NCBI GenBank assembly: GCA_002238905.1
Contig: MPNG01000013.1
Span: 1-39,095, forward strand
Length of the DNA stretch: 39,095 nucleotides
Reading direction: 5' to 3'
Source: Alphaproteobacteria bacterium bin98
GTDB taxonomy: Bacteria; Pseudomonadota; Alphaproteobacteria; Bin98
The notes under the pieces are model-generated. The model worked only from the letters and a program-made list of their open reading frames with translations, did no database searches and had not been told where the DNA came from. Of this stretch, positions 17,768 to 26,541 are shown one piece after another; the first letter of the stretch is position 1; every line of letters begins with the position of its first letter. The position numbers and the translations under genes are program-made.

Positions 17768-18228
17768 TATTCAATTACTACCAAAGTTTCTCCAAATTCA
17801 ACAGGTATTTCATTTTTTGCTAATATTTTTTTCACAACACCCGATTTGTGCGCCTTAATGGGGTTCATCACCTTCATGGCTTCAATGATAAGGAGTGTGT
17901 CACCTTCTTTTACCGATTTGCCTTCAAACGCAAAGGGCGCGGCATCTGGGTCCGAAGCTAAATAAGCAACACCCACCATCGGAGAAAGAACCAAGTTTTG
18001 TTTGTTCTCCTCTTCTTGGGGTTTTGTTGGCGATATTGGCACTGTGGTTACAGGTGGCTCATACGATGTTGGGGTGGTTGTGTGAACAACTGCCTGATGA
18101 GTGGGTCCGCCGCCACGCACTAAACGTATTTTTTGTCCGCCCTCTTCCAACTCTATTTCATTGATGGAACAATCTTCAATAACGTCCGCCAAACTTTTTA
18201 TTAAATCCAGTAATTCTTTCTTCTTCAT
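17767..18228 (-). CDS. accB: Acetyl-CoA carboxylase, biotin carboxyl carrier protein
   Basis: Carries biotin between AccC and the carboxyltransferase. The 153-residue protein has an N-terminal helical region (IKSLADVIEDCSINEIELEE), a Pro/Thr-rich flexible linker (about 45-75), and a C-terminal biotinyl domain with EAMKVMN, where Lys119 is the predicted biotin site (the usual motif is AMKM; here the Met is replaced by Val followed by Met, a common variant), and the thumb region SPMVGVAYLASDPDAAPF. The operon is accB-accC. The leader directly upstream (18229-18372) is shared with DNA next to array gene A5, showing that the array began beside this operon. Confidence 0.97.
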   Translation of the reverse strand: MKKKELLDLIKSLADVIEDCSINEIELEEGGQKIRLVRGGGPTHQAVVHTTTPTSYEPPVTTVPISPTKPQEEENKQNLVLSPMVGVAYLASDPDAAPFAFEGKSVKEGDTLLIIEAMKVMNPIKAHKSGVVKKILAKNEIPVEFGETLVVIE

Positions 18229-18349
18229 CTTAAATCTAACTTTTCTTCATATACATCTTGATACCAATAGAACACCATGGGGACCAGGGGGGCTGTTGCT
18301 TCCCTTCCTCTCAATATTAAGACTTTTTTCACTATTTATCCACACCCTT
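18227..18349. repeat. accB leader / A1 downstream spacer, duplicated at 26680-26808
   Basis: The 23 bases ATCTTAAATCTAACTTTTCT plus TCA at 18227-18249 recur exactly at 26680-26702. Further on, ATTAAGA..TTTTTTCA..ATTTATCCACA (18324-18344) recurs at 26780-26808 in the same order. The copy beside accB includes the accB start codon region and is likely the older one. The spacer also contains a GC-rich stretch (GGGGACCAGGGGGG, 18280s) that is odd in this AT-rich DNA. Confidence 0.8.
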
Positions 18350-18372
18350 TCTTTGCACTGAGGTGCCTGTGG

Positions 18373-21054
18373 TTATGCACAACGATTAGATGCAACTAAG
18401 GCAAAGTCCGGCGGTAGTTTTGCTCTACAGTAGTCTTCCACTGGGATTGAACCTAATCCGGGCAGTTCCTCTTCTTGTAGTTGTTTACTATAAAAGTCTT
18501 CCACTGGGGGTGGAGCTGATGAATCAATAACAGCCATAGTGTGAATAAAAGCCTGCACACAAGAATCGAAAATTAATCCATTGGGGAACCAAGGTTCTTT
18601 GAGTGATAAATAATCAGCTTCTGTTGGAAGATAACCTTTGTTTTCAGCCTCTATATAAAGAGCAGAAGCCAAACTGTAGAGATAAAGTTTGTTTGAAGAC
18701 TCCTCTTCGAAGCCATCATAAAAGGGTATGCTTCTTCCAAATACCTGATCTGCCCTTTTTTTCTTAAGAACTCCATGAGGATTAGCTACTATGATTCCAT
18801 CAAATGTAATATTTTTCGCATCACAAAACTTTTTAAGAAGCAGCATGCTTCTGTGAAATGAATCCGGTCCTTCGTGTTCAAATTTCATAGGAAGGGAACT
18901 AATCAATTTATCCCACATAGCAAGAAATGTATCTCTAGATAATTCTATTTCAAGTTCTTCATGAGGTTTGTATTTTATTTTTTCAGGAAATGTTCCCAAT
19001 TTCTGCCTCACAGCAAAATATTTATTAGAAAATTTTGTTGCATATTCTGCAGCAGGTATGAATTTTTTGTGTGCAGCAATAGAAACTTGCGCGCCAGAAA
19101 CACCTTTCACCCATATGGAAAAATGGTGAGCAGCATTCAACGATGTGAGTCGACGAGGACGTTGTGGGAATTTTTCCTTTTGTCGACGTCGTCCAAGATC
19201 TTGGCCTCTAGATAATTCTAATCGACGGGATTCACGTTGTTGTATTTTCTCGTATTTTTTGGAAATTGTTATATTTTTTTTATGTACGCGAGAATTCGAC
19301 ACACCTTCTATCCACTCTTTGTATGCTTCTACCCTCCAAGGATCCAAAGATGGTAGCCATTTTTTGAAAGATTTGAGCCATTTTTTATGTTTTTCACATT
19401 CTAGCCATTTTTTGTATGATGCTATTGCGTGAAATCTCGCCATAGCGTTTGGCCATTTTTTATGTGCTTTTTCAGATTTTAGCCATTTTTTATGTTTTTC
19501 ACATGCTAGCCATTTTTTGTATGATGCTATTGCGTGAAACCTCGCCACAGCGTTTGGCCATTTTTTGTATAATAACTTCGGGAAAGCGTTTGGATTTTCT
19601 GGATAATATTTTATATTTTTTTGTATTACCCATTCTTTGCATTTAGTGGTTGCTTCTATTGCGCGAGAATTCGCCACAGCATTTGGCCTTTCTCGGCTCT
19701 CTTCTAGCATTTTTTGTATTAGCCATCCTTGGTATTCTGGTATTACTTTTTGTGTTCGACATCTTTTGTATTGTTTTTTCACTTTTCGTAGTATATTTCT
19801 CTCATATAAAAGTGGTGTTAAACGTGGTGGTTCAGTGAGTTTAACTATTGCCTTTTTTATCCAACGTGGTGTTAAACGTGGTGCTTTAGTGAGTGTAGCT
19901 ATTTCCTTTTTTATCCAAAGTGCTGTTTGTATCCAAAGTGCTTTTTTTCTCCAAAGTGCTTTAAAATGTGGTGTTTGTGGTGTTTTAGGGCGTGTAGGTA
20001 TTTTCGTTTTCATCCAAAGTGGTGTTTGAGTGAGTTTAGCTATTTCCTTTTTTATCCAAACCGGCACAGGTAGCCATTCTTTGTATGATGCTATTGCGCG
20101 AAACTTCGCCACATCGTTTGGCCTTTCCCAGTACTCTTTTATCATTTTTTGTATTGGCCTTTTTTGTGTATTTTTGCATAGTATATTTTTCTTATATCGA
20201 TGTGGTTTTTTAATGTGTTTAGCTAAAGTCAATTCTTGAGAACGGCAACACATCCCGTTTAGCCATTCTTCGTATACTGCTATCATTTTATTGAATTCTT
20301 TTTCCACTTTTCCAAACGATGCTCTTACACCTACAATATTAGAGAAGTCACAATCTGACCAATCTTCACCAATCAATGCGCGATACACAACTTTTGGCCA
20401 TTCTTTGTGTGCTGTTAGCGCTTTTTTATATTTTTTGTGGAGCTGAATCAGAGCCGCATTATCACTAGATATCTGGCCTACCTGTGCAAAATCTTTCTCC
20501 GTCAATAAACGATCTGCCGAGACAACAAGGATTAGATCTGCCGGCAATACTCTCATCGCTAAAGAGTACATTGAGATCGCATAGCCACCTGGGATCACAA
20601 ATTTTTTACCTCTAAAGGGGGACTCTCTCACGTCCTCGTCGGGGGAATCACTCTCGTCCTCGTCAGGGGGATCAAACTCGTCTAGGGATCTCATCTTGAA
20701 ATATTTTTTTATACCTTCAACAGCATGCAATTTCTCGTTGTTGAAAATATATAATCCGCCCTTACAAAAATACCAACGTGCCCAGGCGACTAATTTCTCA
20801 ATGTCTTCTTTATCAGGTACAGAATGCATTCCTTGATAATCAAAGCTGTAAGCGACTCTTCTTAAACATTGATAAATAATAGGGTCCAACTCACCATCTT
20901 TTGTGATCATTCTATCAAAAGGGTTTAGTGGTTGCTTCGCAAGGGTTAGCGCTTTCTCCACACCAGGGCTTAGCGTTTGCTCCGCAGGGAGTATCGCTTT
21001 CTCCGCACCGTAGCAAAATGTTTGTAAGAAATAAACCAATACAAACAAAAACAT
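18373..21054 (-). CDS. Array protein A1: secreted YdcF-like protein with giant Lys/Trp-rich repeat insertion
   Basis: First member next to accB, 893 residues from the ATG at 21054, which follows AAGGAG at good spacing (a TTG six codons earlier is in frame but less likely). Signal peptide MFLFVLVYFLQTFCYGA; module landmarks DRMITKDGE (about 50), KKFVIPGG (about 150), ADLILVVSADRLLTEKDF (about 170-187), SMLLLKKFCDAKNITFDG and NPHGVLKKKRADQVF (about 730-770), IPFYDGF. Between the DF strand and the next helix a strongly basic insertion of about 440 residues is rich in KW, HKKWP and WIKK; its best part is a 35-residue (105-bp) tandem unit. The TE motif reads LTS here, so the conserved Glu is lost. 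C-terminal extension of about 80 residues after the module. Function unknown; the fold assignment is inference. Confidence 0.85.
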   Translation of the reverse strand: MFLFVLVYFLQTFCYGAEKAILPAEQTLSPGVEKALTLAKQPLNPFDRMITKDGELDPIIYQCLRRVAYSFDYQGMHSVPDKEDIEKLVAWARWYFCKGGLYIFNNEKLHAVEGIKKYFKMRSLDEFDPPDEDESDSPDEDVRESPFRGKKFVIPGGYAISMYSLAMRVLPADLILVVSADRLLTEKDFAQVGQISSDNAALIQLHKKYKKALTAHKEWPKVVYRALIGEDWSDCDFSNIVGVRASFGKVEKEFNKMIAVYEEWLNGMCCRSQELTLAKHIKKPHRYKKNILCKNTQKRPIQKMIKEYWERPNDVAKFRAIASYKEWLPVPVWIKKEIAKLTQTPLWMKTKIPTRPKTPQTPHFKALWRKKALWIQTALWIKKEIATLTKAPRLTPRWIKKAIVKLTEPPRLTPLLYERNILRKVKKQYKRCRTQKVIPEYQGWLIQKMLEESRERPNAVANSRAIEATTKCKEWVIQKNIKYYPENPNAFPKLLYKKWPNAVARFHAIASYKKWLACEKHKKWLKSEKAHKKWPNAMARFHAIASYKKWLECEKHKKWLKSFKKWLPSLDPWRVEAYKEWIEGVSNSRVHKKNITISKKYEKIQQRESRRLELSRGQDLGRRRQKEKFPQRPRRLTSLNAAHHFSIWVKGVSGAQVSIAAHKKFIPAAEYATKFSNKYFAVRQKLGTFPEKIKYKPHEELEIELSRDTFLAMWDKLISSLPMKFEHEGPDSFHRSMLLLKKFCDAKNITFDGIIVANPHGVLKKKRADQVFGRSIPFYDGFEEESSNKLYLYSLASALYIEAENKGYLPTEADYLSLKEPWFPNGLIFDSCVQAFIHTMAVIDSSAPPPVEDFYSKQLQEEELPGLGSIPVEDYCRAKLPPDFALVASNRCA
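19381..19600. repeat. 105-bp tandem repeat inside A1
   Basis: Two good copies offset by 105 bp (35 residues) code SYKKWLxCEKHKKWLKS joined to KAHKKWPNAxARFHAIA. Degenerate copies (RPNxVAxxRAIASYKEWL, WIKKxIxxLT) extend to about 20430. The unit length is a multiple of three, so copy-number change keeps the frame. Confidence 0.8.
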
Positions 21055-21198
21055 AATAATGCTCCTTCGCAATTAATAGAGTATAATATTCCGATATAAT
21101 CGATTTGCAAATTTCCAAGTACGGTTGGGTTTTAGTACACAGAACAAACGAAAATCTAATACTTTATTACTTTATTACTTTATTTATCCATACCACTA

Positions 21199-23889
21199 TT
21201 AATAGCTTTTTTTTATCCACTCAGGTTCCTCTAGTTTTAAACTGGAGGGTTTTTCAGGAGGGCAGCCTTTTACTGCAGCTACTGCAGCCTCTGCGTCAAG
21301 AGCGGAAGCCAAACTATTAAGAAAGACTCTGTTTGAAAGCACATCTTTGCATACATCACAAAAGGGTATAGATCGACCAAATATCTGATCTGCCGTTTTC
21401 TTCATAGCAAATCCATGAGGATAGGCACAAAGGACTGCATCAAATTTAATATTTTTCGCATCACAATAATTTTTAAGAGCAATCATATTTCCTTCAAACG
21501 ACTTCCCTAAATATTCTGCATTCGCTGCACCTTCATGTAAAGACTTCGTGTTTTTAACAACTTGAGCTTGCTGGCAAATAGCAGTTAGTTTCAAGTAGGC
21601 AAGACGTTGGGTAGCTTTAAACTCTGTTAGTAGTGTTTGCTTTTTTTGTTTTCTCTCTTCTTGTTCTCTTTGTATAGCAAGCACAGCCTTACCATTGCCA
21701 GCCGAGTCTAACGGTGTAAAATCCTGATTCGTCACTACACGGTCGTCCGAAGCAACATAAATAAGCTCTGCTGTGCCTGCATTTTTCGATAAACAGTTCA
21801 TTAAATTCAGATGGCAACCTGAAATCACAAAAACTTTATCTCTAGTGCTACCAAATACAGCTAAAGACTTCATTTGAAAAGATTGTTTTAGGTCCTCATC
21901 CACAGCACTTATGGGGTAGGGAACATGTGCTCTGTTCTCGCCAAAATACCGTTGTGACCAATCAACGAATTCTTGCACTTTGTTTCTCTCTGGTACAGGA
22001 TCAACTTCTGGTCTGCCACAATCATTTAGCCCAGCCTCTCTTTGGAACTTTTTAAAACATTGCCAAACAAAGAGATTCACTCCATCTTTTGTAATGATTG
22101 TGTCAAGAGGATTTTCAGAAAGGTAGCCTTTTACTTCAGCCTCTATGTAAAAAGCGGCAGCCAAACGATTAAGAAAGACTTCGTTTGAAAGCACACCTGT
22201 GTATACATCATAAAATGGGATAGATCTTTCAAATATCTGATCTGCCCGCTTTTTCTTATCAACTCCATGAGGGTGGGCACAAAGGACTCCATCAAAGTGA
22301 ACAGCTTGATCATCACAAAACTTTTTAAAAACAATCATATTGCCTTCAAATGACGCCCCCAAATATGCTGCATTTGCACCTGCATGTAAAGACTTTGCGT
22401 TTTTAACAACGCGAGCTCCCACACAATAGCTGGCAAGACATTGGGCAGCTTCAAACTCTGTTAGTAGTTTTTGCTTGTTTTGTTTTCTTTCTGCTTGTTT
22501 TCTTTGTATAGAAAGCACAGCCTCATCATTGCCACCCACCGGGTCTAACGGTGTAAAATCCAGATACGTCAAGACACGGTCATCCGAAGCAACAAAAATA
22601 AGCTCTGCTGTGCCTGCGTTGGAAGCTAAACGGTGCATTGAGCGCACAAGACAACCTGAGATCACAAAAACTTTACCTCTAGTGCTACCAAATTCATCTA
22701 GAGACCTCATTTGAAAAGCTTCTTTTAGGGCCTCATCCACAGTGCGTATGTTGCCGTCGGGAAAAAGTACGCTGGGCTTGAAAAAATACCGTTGTGACCA
22801 ATCAACTAATTCTTTCACTTTTTTTCTATCTGGTACAGGATCAATGCATGGTTTCCCAAGAACACTTAGGCCATAATCCTCTTGGAACCGTTGAAAACAT
22901 TTCCAAACAAAGAGATTCACTCCATCTTCTGTAATAATTGTTTCAAGAGGATGGTCAGGCAGAAATCCTTTTTCTTCAGCCTCTATGTGAAGAGCGGAAG
23001 CCAAACATTTAATAAAGACTCTGTTTGAAAGTACACCTGCGTATCCATCATAAAATGGGATAGACATTTTAAATATCTGATCTGCCCTTTTTTTCTGATC
23101 AAGTCCATGAGGAAAGGCACAAAGGACTCCATCAAAGTGAACATCATGATGTTCATCACAAAACTTTTTAAGAGCAATCATATTGCCTTCAAATGACTCC
23201 CCCAAATATGCTGGATTCTCTGCACCTGCATGTAAAGACTTTGTGTTTTTAATAACGCGAACTTTTGTGCCAAAAACAGCTTTCATCGATTCAGAAAGAT
23301 CTACCGCGCCATCATACTCTGTTAGTGGTTTTTTTTGGTTTTGTTCTCTCTCTTCTTGTTTTTTTCGTATAGCAATCACAGCCTCACTCTCATCATTGCC
23401 ATCCACCAGGTCTAACGATGTAAAATCCAGATACGTCAAGACACGGTCGTTCGAAGCAACAAAAATAAGATCTGCAGACGCTATGCTGGCAGCTAAACGG
23501 TACATTGAATGTATCTGGTCACCTGGGATCACAAAAACTTTACCTCTAAGGTATTTTTCTCTATCAAGATCGCTGCCAAGCTCTTTTAGAGACCTCGTCT
23601 TAAAAGCTTGTTTTAGGGCCTCATCCACAGCATCTATTTGTTCGGCGGGAATATATACTTTGTTCTTGAGCAAATACCTTTGAGACCAAGCAACTAAGTT
23701 TTTTACTGCGTTTCTATCTGGTACAGGATTAGATATTAGGTATGAAAAATGCTTTTGCAACTTTTGCAAACGGCTATGAACAAAGGGGCACACCCCATCT
23801 TCTGTAATGATTGTTTCAAGAGGGTTAGCGGTTTCCTCCGCGCCATAGCAAAATGCTTGTAATAAAGCTATCAGTGTAAATAAAATCAT
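21199..23889 (-). CDS. Array protein A2: secreted protein with three tandem YdcF-like modules
   Basis: 896 residues: signal MILFTLIALLQAFCYGA then three copies of the family module, residues about 22-313, 314-592 and 593-880. Each copy shows (N/H)PL(E/D)TIIT(E/K)DGV, WSQRY(L/F), KVFVI(P/S)G, A(D/E)LI(F/Y)VAS(N/D)DRV, LTE(Y/F), V(I/V)KN(T/A)KSLH, SFEGNMI, FD(G/A)VLCA(F/H/Y)PHG, (K)KKRADQIF and IPF(Y/C)D. Module 3 is the most diverged (CDVCKDVL) and ends in EWIKKSY. Start ATG at 23889 follows AAAGGAT. In each module the motif SFEGNM...PHG..KKRA is the best match to the YdcF signature T.EN...H..RA. It belongs with A1 and A5 to one subfamily, and its 5' end was copied to A4. Confidence 0.9.
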   Translation of the reverse strand: MILFTLIALLQAFCYGAEETANPLETIITEDGVCPFVHSRLQKLQKHFSYLISNPVPDRNAVKNLVAWSQRYLLKNKVYIPAEQIDAVDEALKQAFKTRSLKELGSDLDREKYLRGKVFVIPGDQIHSMYRLAASIASADLIFVASNDRVLTYLDFTSLDLVDGNDESEAVIAIRKKQEEREQNQKKPLTEYDGAVDLSESMKAVFGTKVRVIKNTKSLHAGAENPAYLGESFEGNMIALKKFCDEHHDVHFDGVLCAFPHGLDQKKRADQIFKMSIPFYDGYAGVLSNRVFIKCLASALHIEAEEKGFLPDHPLETIITEDGVNLFVWKCFQRFQEDYGLSVLGKPCIDPVPDRKKVKELVDWSQRYFFKPSVLFPDGNIRTVDEALKEAFQMRSLDEFGSTRGKVFVISGCLVRSMHRLASNAGTAELIFVASDDRVLTYLDFTPLDPVGGNDEAVLSIQRKQAERKQNKQKLLTEFEAAQCLASYCVGARVVKNAKSLHAGANAAYLGASFEGNMIVFKKFCDDQAVHFDGVLCAHPHGVDKKKRADQIFERSIPFYDVYTGVLSNEVFLNRLAAAFYIEAEVKGYLSENPLDTIITKDGVNLFVWQCFKKFQREAGLNDCGRPEVDPVPERNKVQEFVDWSQRYFGENRAHVPYPISAVDEDLKQSFQMKSLAVFGSTRDKVFVISGCHLNLMNCLSKNAGTAELIYVASDDRVVTNQDFTPLDSAGNGKAVLAIQREQEERKQKKQTLLTEFKATQRLAYLKLTAICQQAQVVKNTKSLHEGAANAEYLGKSFEGNMIALKNYCDAKNIKFDAVLCAYPHGFAMKKTADQIFGRSIPFCDVCKDVLSNRVFLNSLASALDAEAAVAAVKGCPPEKPSSLKLEEPEWIKKSY

Positions 23890-23986
23890 TAAATATCCTT
23901 TTGTACCATACAGTTTGTACTATACAATACAAGTTGCTTGATTGACAGTGATAAACTTGATAATTTTCAACCACAGTGATGTGCGA
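23890..23986. repeat. A2 promoter/leader block, also upstream of A4
   Basis: The DNA just upstream of A2 (AAATATCCTTTTGTACC..., 23888-23986) is nearly repeated upstream of A4 (26474-26563), including TACTATACAATACAAG, AACCACAGTGATGTGCGACC. The A2 copy has an extra GTATAGTACAAA-like unit (tandem copies GTACAAACTGTATG/GTACAAAAGG). The block reads, on the minus strand, as relic coding sequence (RSHITVVENY resembles RSMITVVENC in A7). Confidence 0.75.
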
Positions 23987-24186
23987 CCTCCTTGTCTCGA
24001 AAGGTATCATAAAATTTTTTACAAGTAGTTATAAAAAAATGGGCACACCCCATCTTCTGTGATGATTCTGTCAAGAGGTCTCTGTGCGTCTGGTACCGTG
24101 ACCACAAGAGGTGCTCCTTCCTCTGGTATGCCTGCTAGCACCATAACAAAACGTTTGTAATAAAGAGGCGAATAAAACAAAAACAC
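23945..24186 (-). pseudogene. Relic R1: decayed array gene between A2 and A3
   Basis: From a GTG at 24186 the frame reads VLFASLLQTFCYGA, the family signal, but an extra base after GCTAG shifts the frame; in the shifted frame the family text continues (GIPEEGAPLVVTVPDAQRPL, RIITEDGVCPFFYNY) until a stop replaces the second conserved Cys. After FRDKEV there is an internal deletion to RSHITVVENY, a segment matching A7 positions near its first strand-loop. The relic ends in what is now the A2 promoter region. It resembles A9 and A8 most. Confidence 0.8.
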
Positions 24187-24198
24187 AAGTAATATCCT

Positions 24199-25317
24199 TC
24201 ATGATGATATAGCTTTATAATCTTCAAAGTATTTAAAGGGTTCAATCACTGAAATTTTTACTTCTGAAGCGCGTTTCAACAAGATCTCTCTAGAACCTCT
24301 TTCACTTAACAGATTAACTATAAATTCTGCGTGAAAGGCGGATGCTAGTCCTTTTAACAAAAGACAGCTGTCAAAACGGACTTCAAAAGGCAAAAAGCAG
24401 GTAAGCACTTGAGGTTCAGGGTCTATGTCATACACATTAACAGGAACTTGAGGGTCAGGGTATATGTCATACACATTAACATGCTCTTCAAGTATGCATT
24501 CTGCTATTTTTTGTTTGGAAAGAGCAAAAGGATACATGGATAATATACCGTCAGGTTCGTGGCCAAATGTCTCTGTAATTGCACTTAAGGATGATTTTAA
24601 AAGCCTCATGTTTTGTGTAAAGTAATCAAGGTACTTGATTTCTGAAGGCTCGTGTTTAAAATGGAGTACCAGTGTTTTTTTTAAGCCAGAAGGTGGCCAC
24701 TGACAAAGTTCTTTCACGCTCATGAGTTCAGTCATTTTTGTGCTTAGACAGTGTTGTTGTATTGCTAACAACAAGGGTTTTATTGGATCAAAATCCAAGA
24801 AGGATACATCTTCAGAGGGTGGAAAGTCTTCTGGACACAACTCCCTATGATCTGTTGTTAAAAAAACAAAATTAGATGGAGCGCACTTCCTTATCATGAA
24901 AGACATACTATGCAGAAAGTCTCCAGGCACAACAAACACTCTTTTTTCTCTATCAGACATGTTGGTAAGACTTTTAGTCTCGAGCGCTTCCATAAGTTCA
25001 TGATCAACAAAAGCATCACACATTTCAGAGGAAACTCTTAGTTGGTTTTGGATGAAATATTGTTCAGTCCAAGTAAGCAAACCCTTGATATCGTCTCTGG
25101 GAGGGGGTGGTGTGGCCCCCTCCTTGCCTTGAAAGGTCTCGTGAAATTCTTGACAGTAGTGATAAAAAAAGGGGCACACCCCATCTTCTGTAATGATTCT
25201 GTAAAGAGGTCTCTGTGCGTCTGGTTCGATTACAGCACGAGGCGTTTTCTCCTCTGGTATGCCTTCAGCACCATAACAAAACGTTTGTAATAAAGAGGTC
25301 AATATAAACAAAAACAC
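24199..25317 (-). CDS. Array protein A3: secreted YdcF-like protein
   Basis: 372 residues from a GTG at 25317, preceded by AGGAG eight bases away (the same GTG context recurs in A7 and relic R1). Signal MFLFILTSLLQTFCYGA; ITEDGVCPFFYHYC at about 42; WTEQYF; VFVVPGDFLHSM about 126; FVFLTTDHRELCPEDF; MTELMSVKELCQW about 194; DYFTQNMRLLKSS about 233; DGILSMYPFALSKQKIA about 258; a 13-residue duplication NVYDIYPDPQVPV / NVYDIDPEPQVLT; and SCLLLKGLASAFHAEF about 325. Subfamily with A4 and A9. In this branch the PHG loop is YPF and the basic pair is KQK. The body is nearly the same as A4 over long stretches. Confidence 0.88.
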   Translation of the reverse strand: MFLFILTSLLQTFCYGAEGIPEEKTPRAVIEPDAQRPLYRIITEDGVCPFFYHYCQEFHETFQGKEGATPPPPRDDIKGLLTWTEQYFIQNQLRVSSEMCDAFVDHELMEALETKSLTNMSDREKRVFVVPGDFLHSMSFMIRKCAPSNFVFLTTDHRELCPEDFPPSEDVSFLDFDPIKPLLLAIQQHCLSTKMTELMSVKELCQWPPSGLKKTLVLHFKHEPSEIKYLDYFTQNMRLLKSSLSAITETFGHEPDGILSMYPFALSKQKIAECILEEHVNVYDIYPDPQVPVNVYDIDPEPQVLTCFLPFEVRFDSCLLLKGLASAFHAEFIVNLLSERGSREILLKRASEVKISVIEPFKYFEDYKAISS

Positions 25318-25334
25318 AAGAAATCTCCTAAATA

Positions 25335-25363
25335 ATATTATAGATAAAGTTGTTCTTTTTCAA
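25335..25363 (-). promoter_or_regulatory. Candidate promoter of A3
   Basis: Minus strand: TTGAAA (25363-25358), 17-bp spacer, TAATAT (25340-25335), overlapping a perfect TATAAT at 25342-25337. Predicted leader about 11 nt that includes AGGAG before the GTG. Confidence 0.45.
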
Positions 25364-25440
25364 GATTAATCGTAAGGAATTTTCTAATAAACTGAAACGT
25401 TTATTAATAAGTAGTGTACAGAGAAGATTTTATAACAAGT

Positions 25441-26475
25441 CTATCTCTTGATGTATTCGGAAGAAAGGTTTGCTTTTGAAGAGCGTGCAGAAAAGATCCC
25501 TTTTAATATTTTAGAAACTCTCCCACTCCCACTTAACAGATTAACTATAAATTCTGCGTGAAAGGCGGATGCCAGTCCTTTTAACACAAGACAGCTGTCA
25601 AAACAGATTCCACAAGGCAAACGGGGGCTAACAGGCACTTGGGGGTCAGGGTCTATGTCATACAAATTAACAGACTCTTTAAGTATGAATTCTGCTATTT
25701 TTTGTTTAGCCAAAGAAAAAGGATACATGGATAATATACCGTCAGGTGCGCGGCCAAATGTCTCTGTAATTGCACTTAAGGATGATTTTAAAAGTATCAT
25801 GTTTTGTGTAAAGTAATCAAAGACCTTGATTGCTGAAGGATAGGTTTTTGAATGGACTACCAGTGTTTTTTTTAAACCAGAAGTTCGCCAGCGACAAAGT
25901 TCTTGCATGCTCATGAATTCAGTCACTGTTGTTGATTGACTGTTTGCTTGCAGTACAGACCACAAGGGTGACATTAGATCAAAATCAAGGAAAAAGTCTT
26001 CTGGACACAACACAGAGGGTGGAAAGTCTTCTGGACACAACACCCTATGATCTGTTGTTAAAAAAACAAAATTAGATGGAGAGCACTTCTTTATCATGAA
26101 AAACATACTGTGCAGAAAGTCTCCAGGCACAACAAACACTCTTTTTTCTCTATCAGACATGTTGGGAAGACTTTTAGTCTTGAGCGCTTCCATAAGTGCA
26201 TCATCAACAAAAGCATCACTCATTTCAGCGGAAACTCCTAGTTGGTTTTTAGTAAAATATTGTTCAGTCCAAGTAAGCAAACCCTTGATATCGTCTCTGG
26301 GAGGGGGTGGTGTGGCCCCCTCCTTGCCTTGAAAGGTCTCATAAAATTCTTGACAGTAGTGATAAAAAAAGGGGCACACCCCTTCTTCTGTAATGATTGT
26401 TTCAAGAGGGTTAGCGGTTTCCTCCGCGCCATAGCAAAATGTTGGTAATAAAGCGATCAGTGTAAATAAAATCAT
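25441..26475 (-). CDS. Array protein A4: mosaic secreted YdcF-like protein
   Basis: 344 residues from the ATG at 26475, which follows AAAGGAT at normal spacing; an upstream in-frame ATG at 26541 would spoil the signal peptide. The first part (MILFTLIALLPTFCYGA, then EETANPLETIITEEGV) and the 5' flank match A2, while from CPFFYHYCQEF onward the protein matches A3 (KRVFVVPGDFLHSMFFM, FVFLTTDHRVLCPEDF, DGILSMYPFSLAKQKIA, SCLVLKGLASAFHAEF). The junction lies at about 26370-26390. A duplicated PPSVLCPEDF bit gives a short internal repeat near residue 160. Its 3' flank to about 25380 resembles the 3' end of A9. The signal has a Pro in place of the usual Gln (LLPTFCYGA), but is otherwise normal. Confidence 0.87.
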   Translation of the reverse strand: MILFTLIALLPTFCYGAEETANPLETIITEEGVCPFFYHYCQEFYETFQGKEGATPPPPRDDIKGLLTWTEQYFTKNQLGVSAEMSDAFVDDALMEALKTKSLPNMSDREKRVFVVPGDFLHSMFFMIKKCSPSNFVFLTTDHRVLCPEDFPPSVLCPEDFFLDFDLMSPLWSVLQANSQSTTVTEFMSMQELCRWRTSGLKKTLVVHSKTYPSAIKVFDYFTQNMILLKSSLSAITETFGRAPDGILSMYPFSLAKQKIAEFILKESVNLYDIDPDPQVPVSPRLPCGICFDSCLVLKGLASAFHAEFIVNLLSGSGRVSKILKGIFSARSSKANLSSEYIKR

Positions 26476-26541
26476 TAAATATCCTTTTGTACTATACAAT
26501 ACAAGCTGCTTTATTGATAGTGATAACTGGACAACTTTCAA

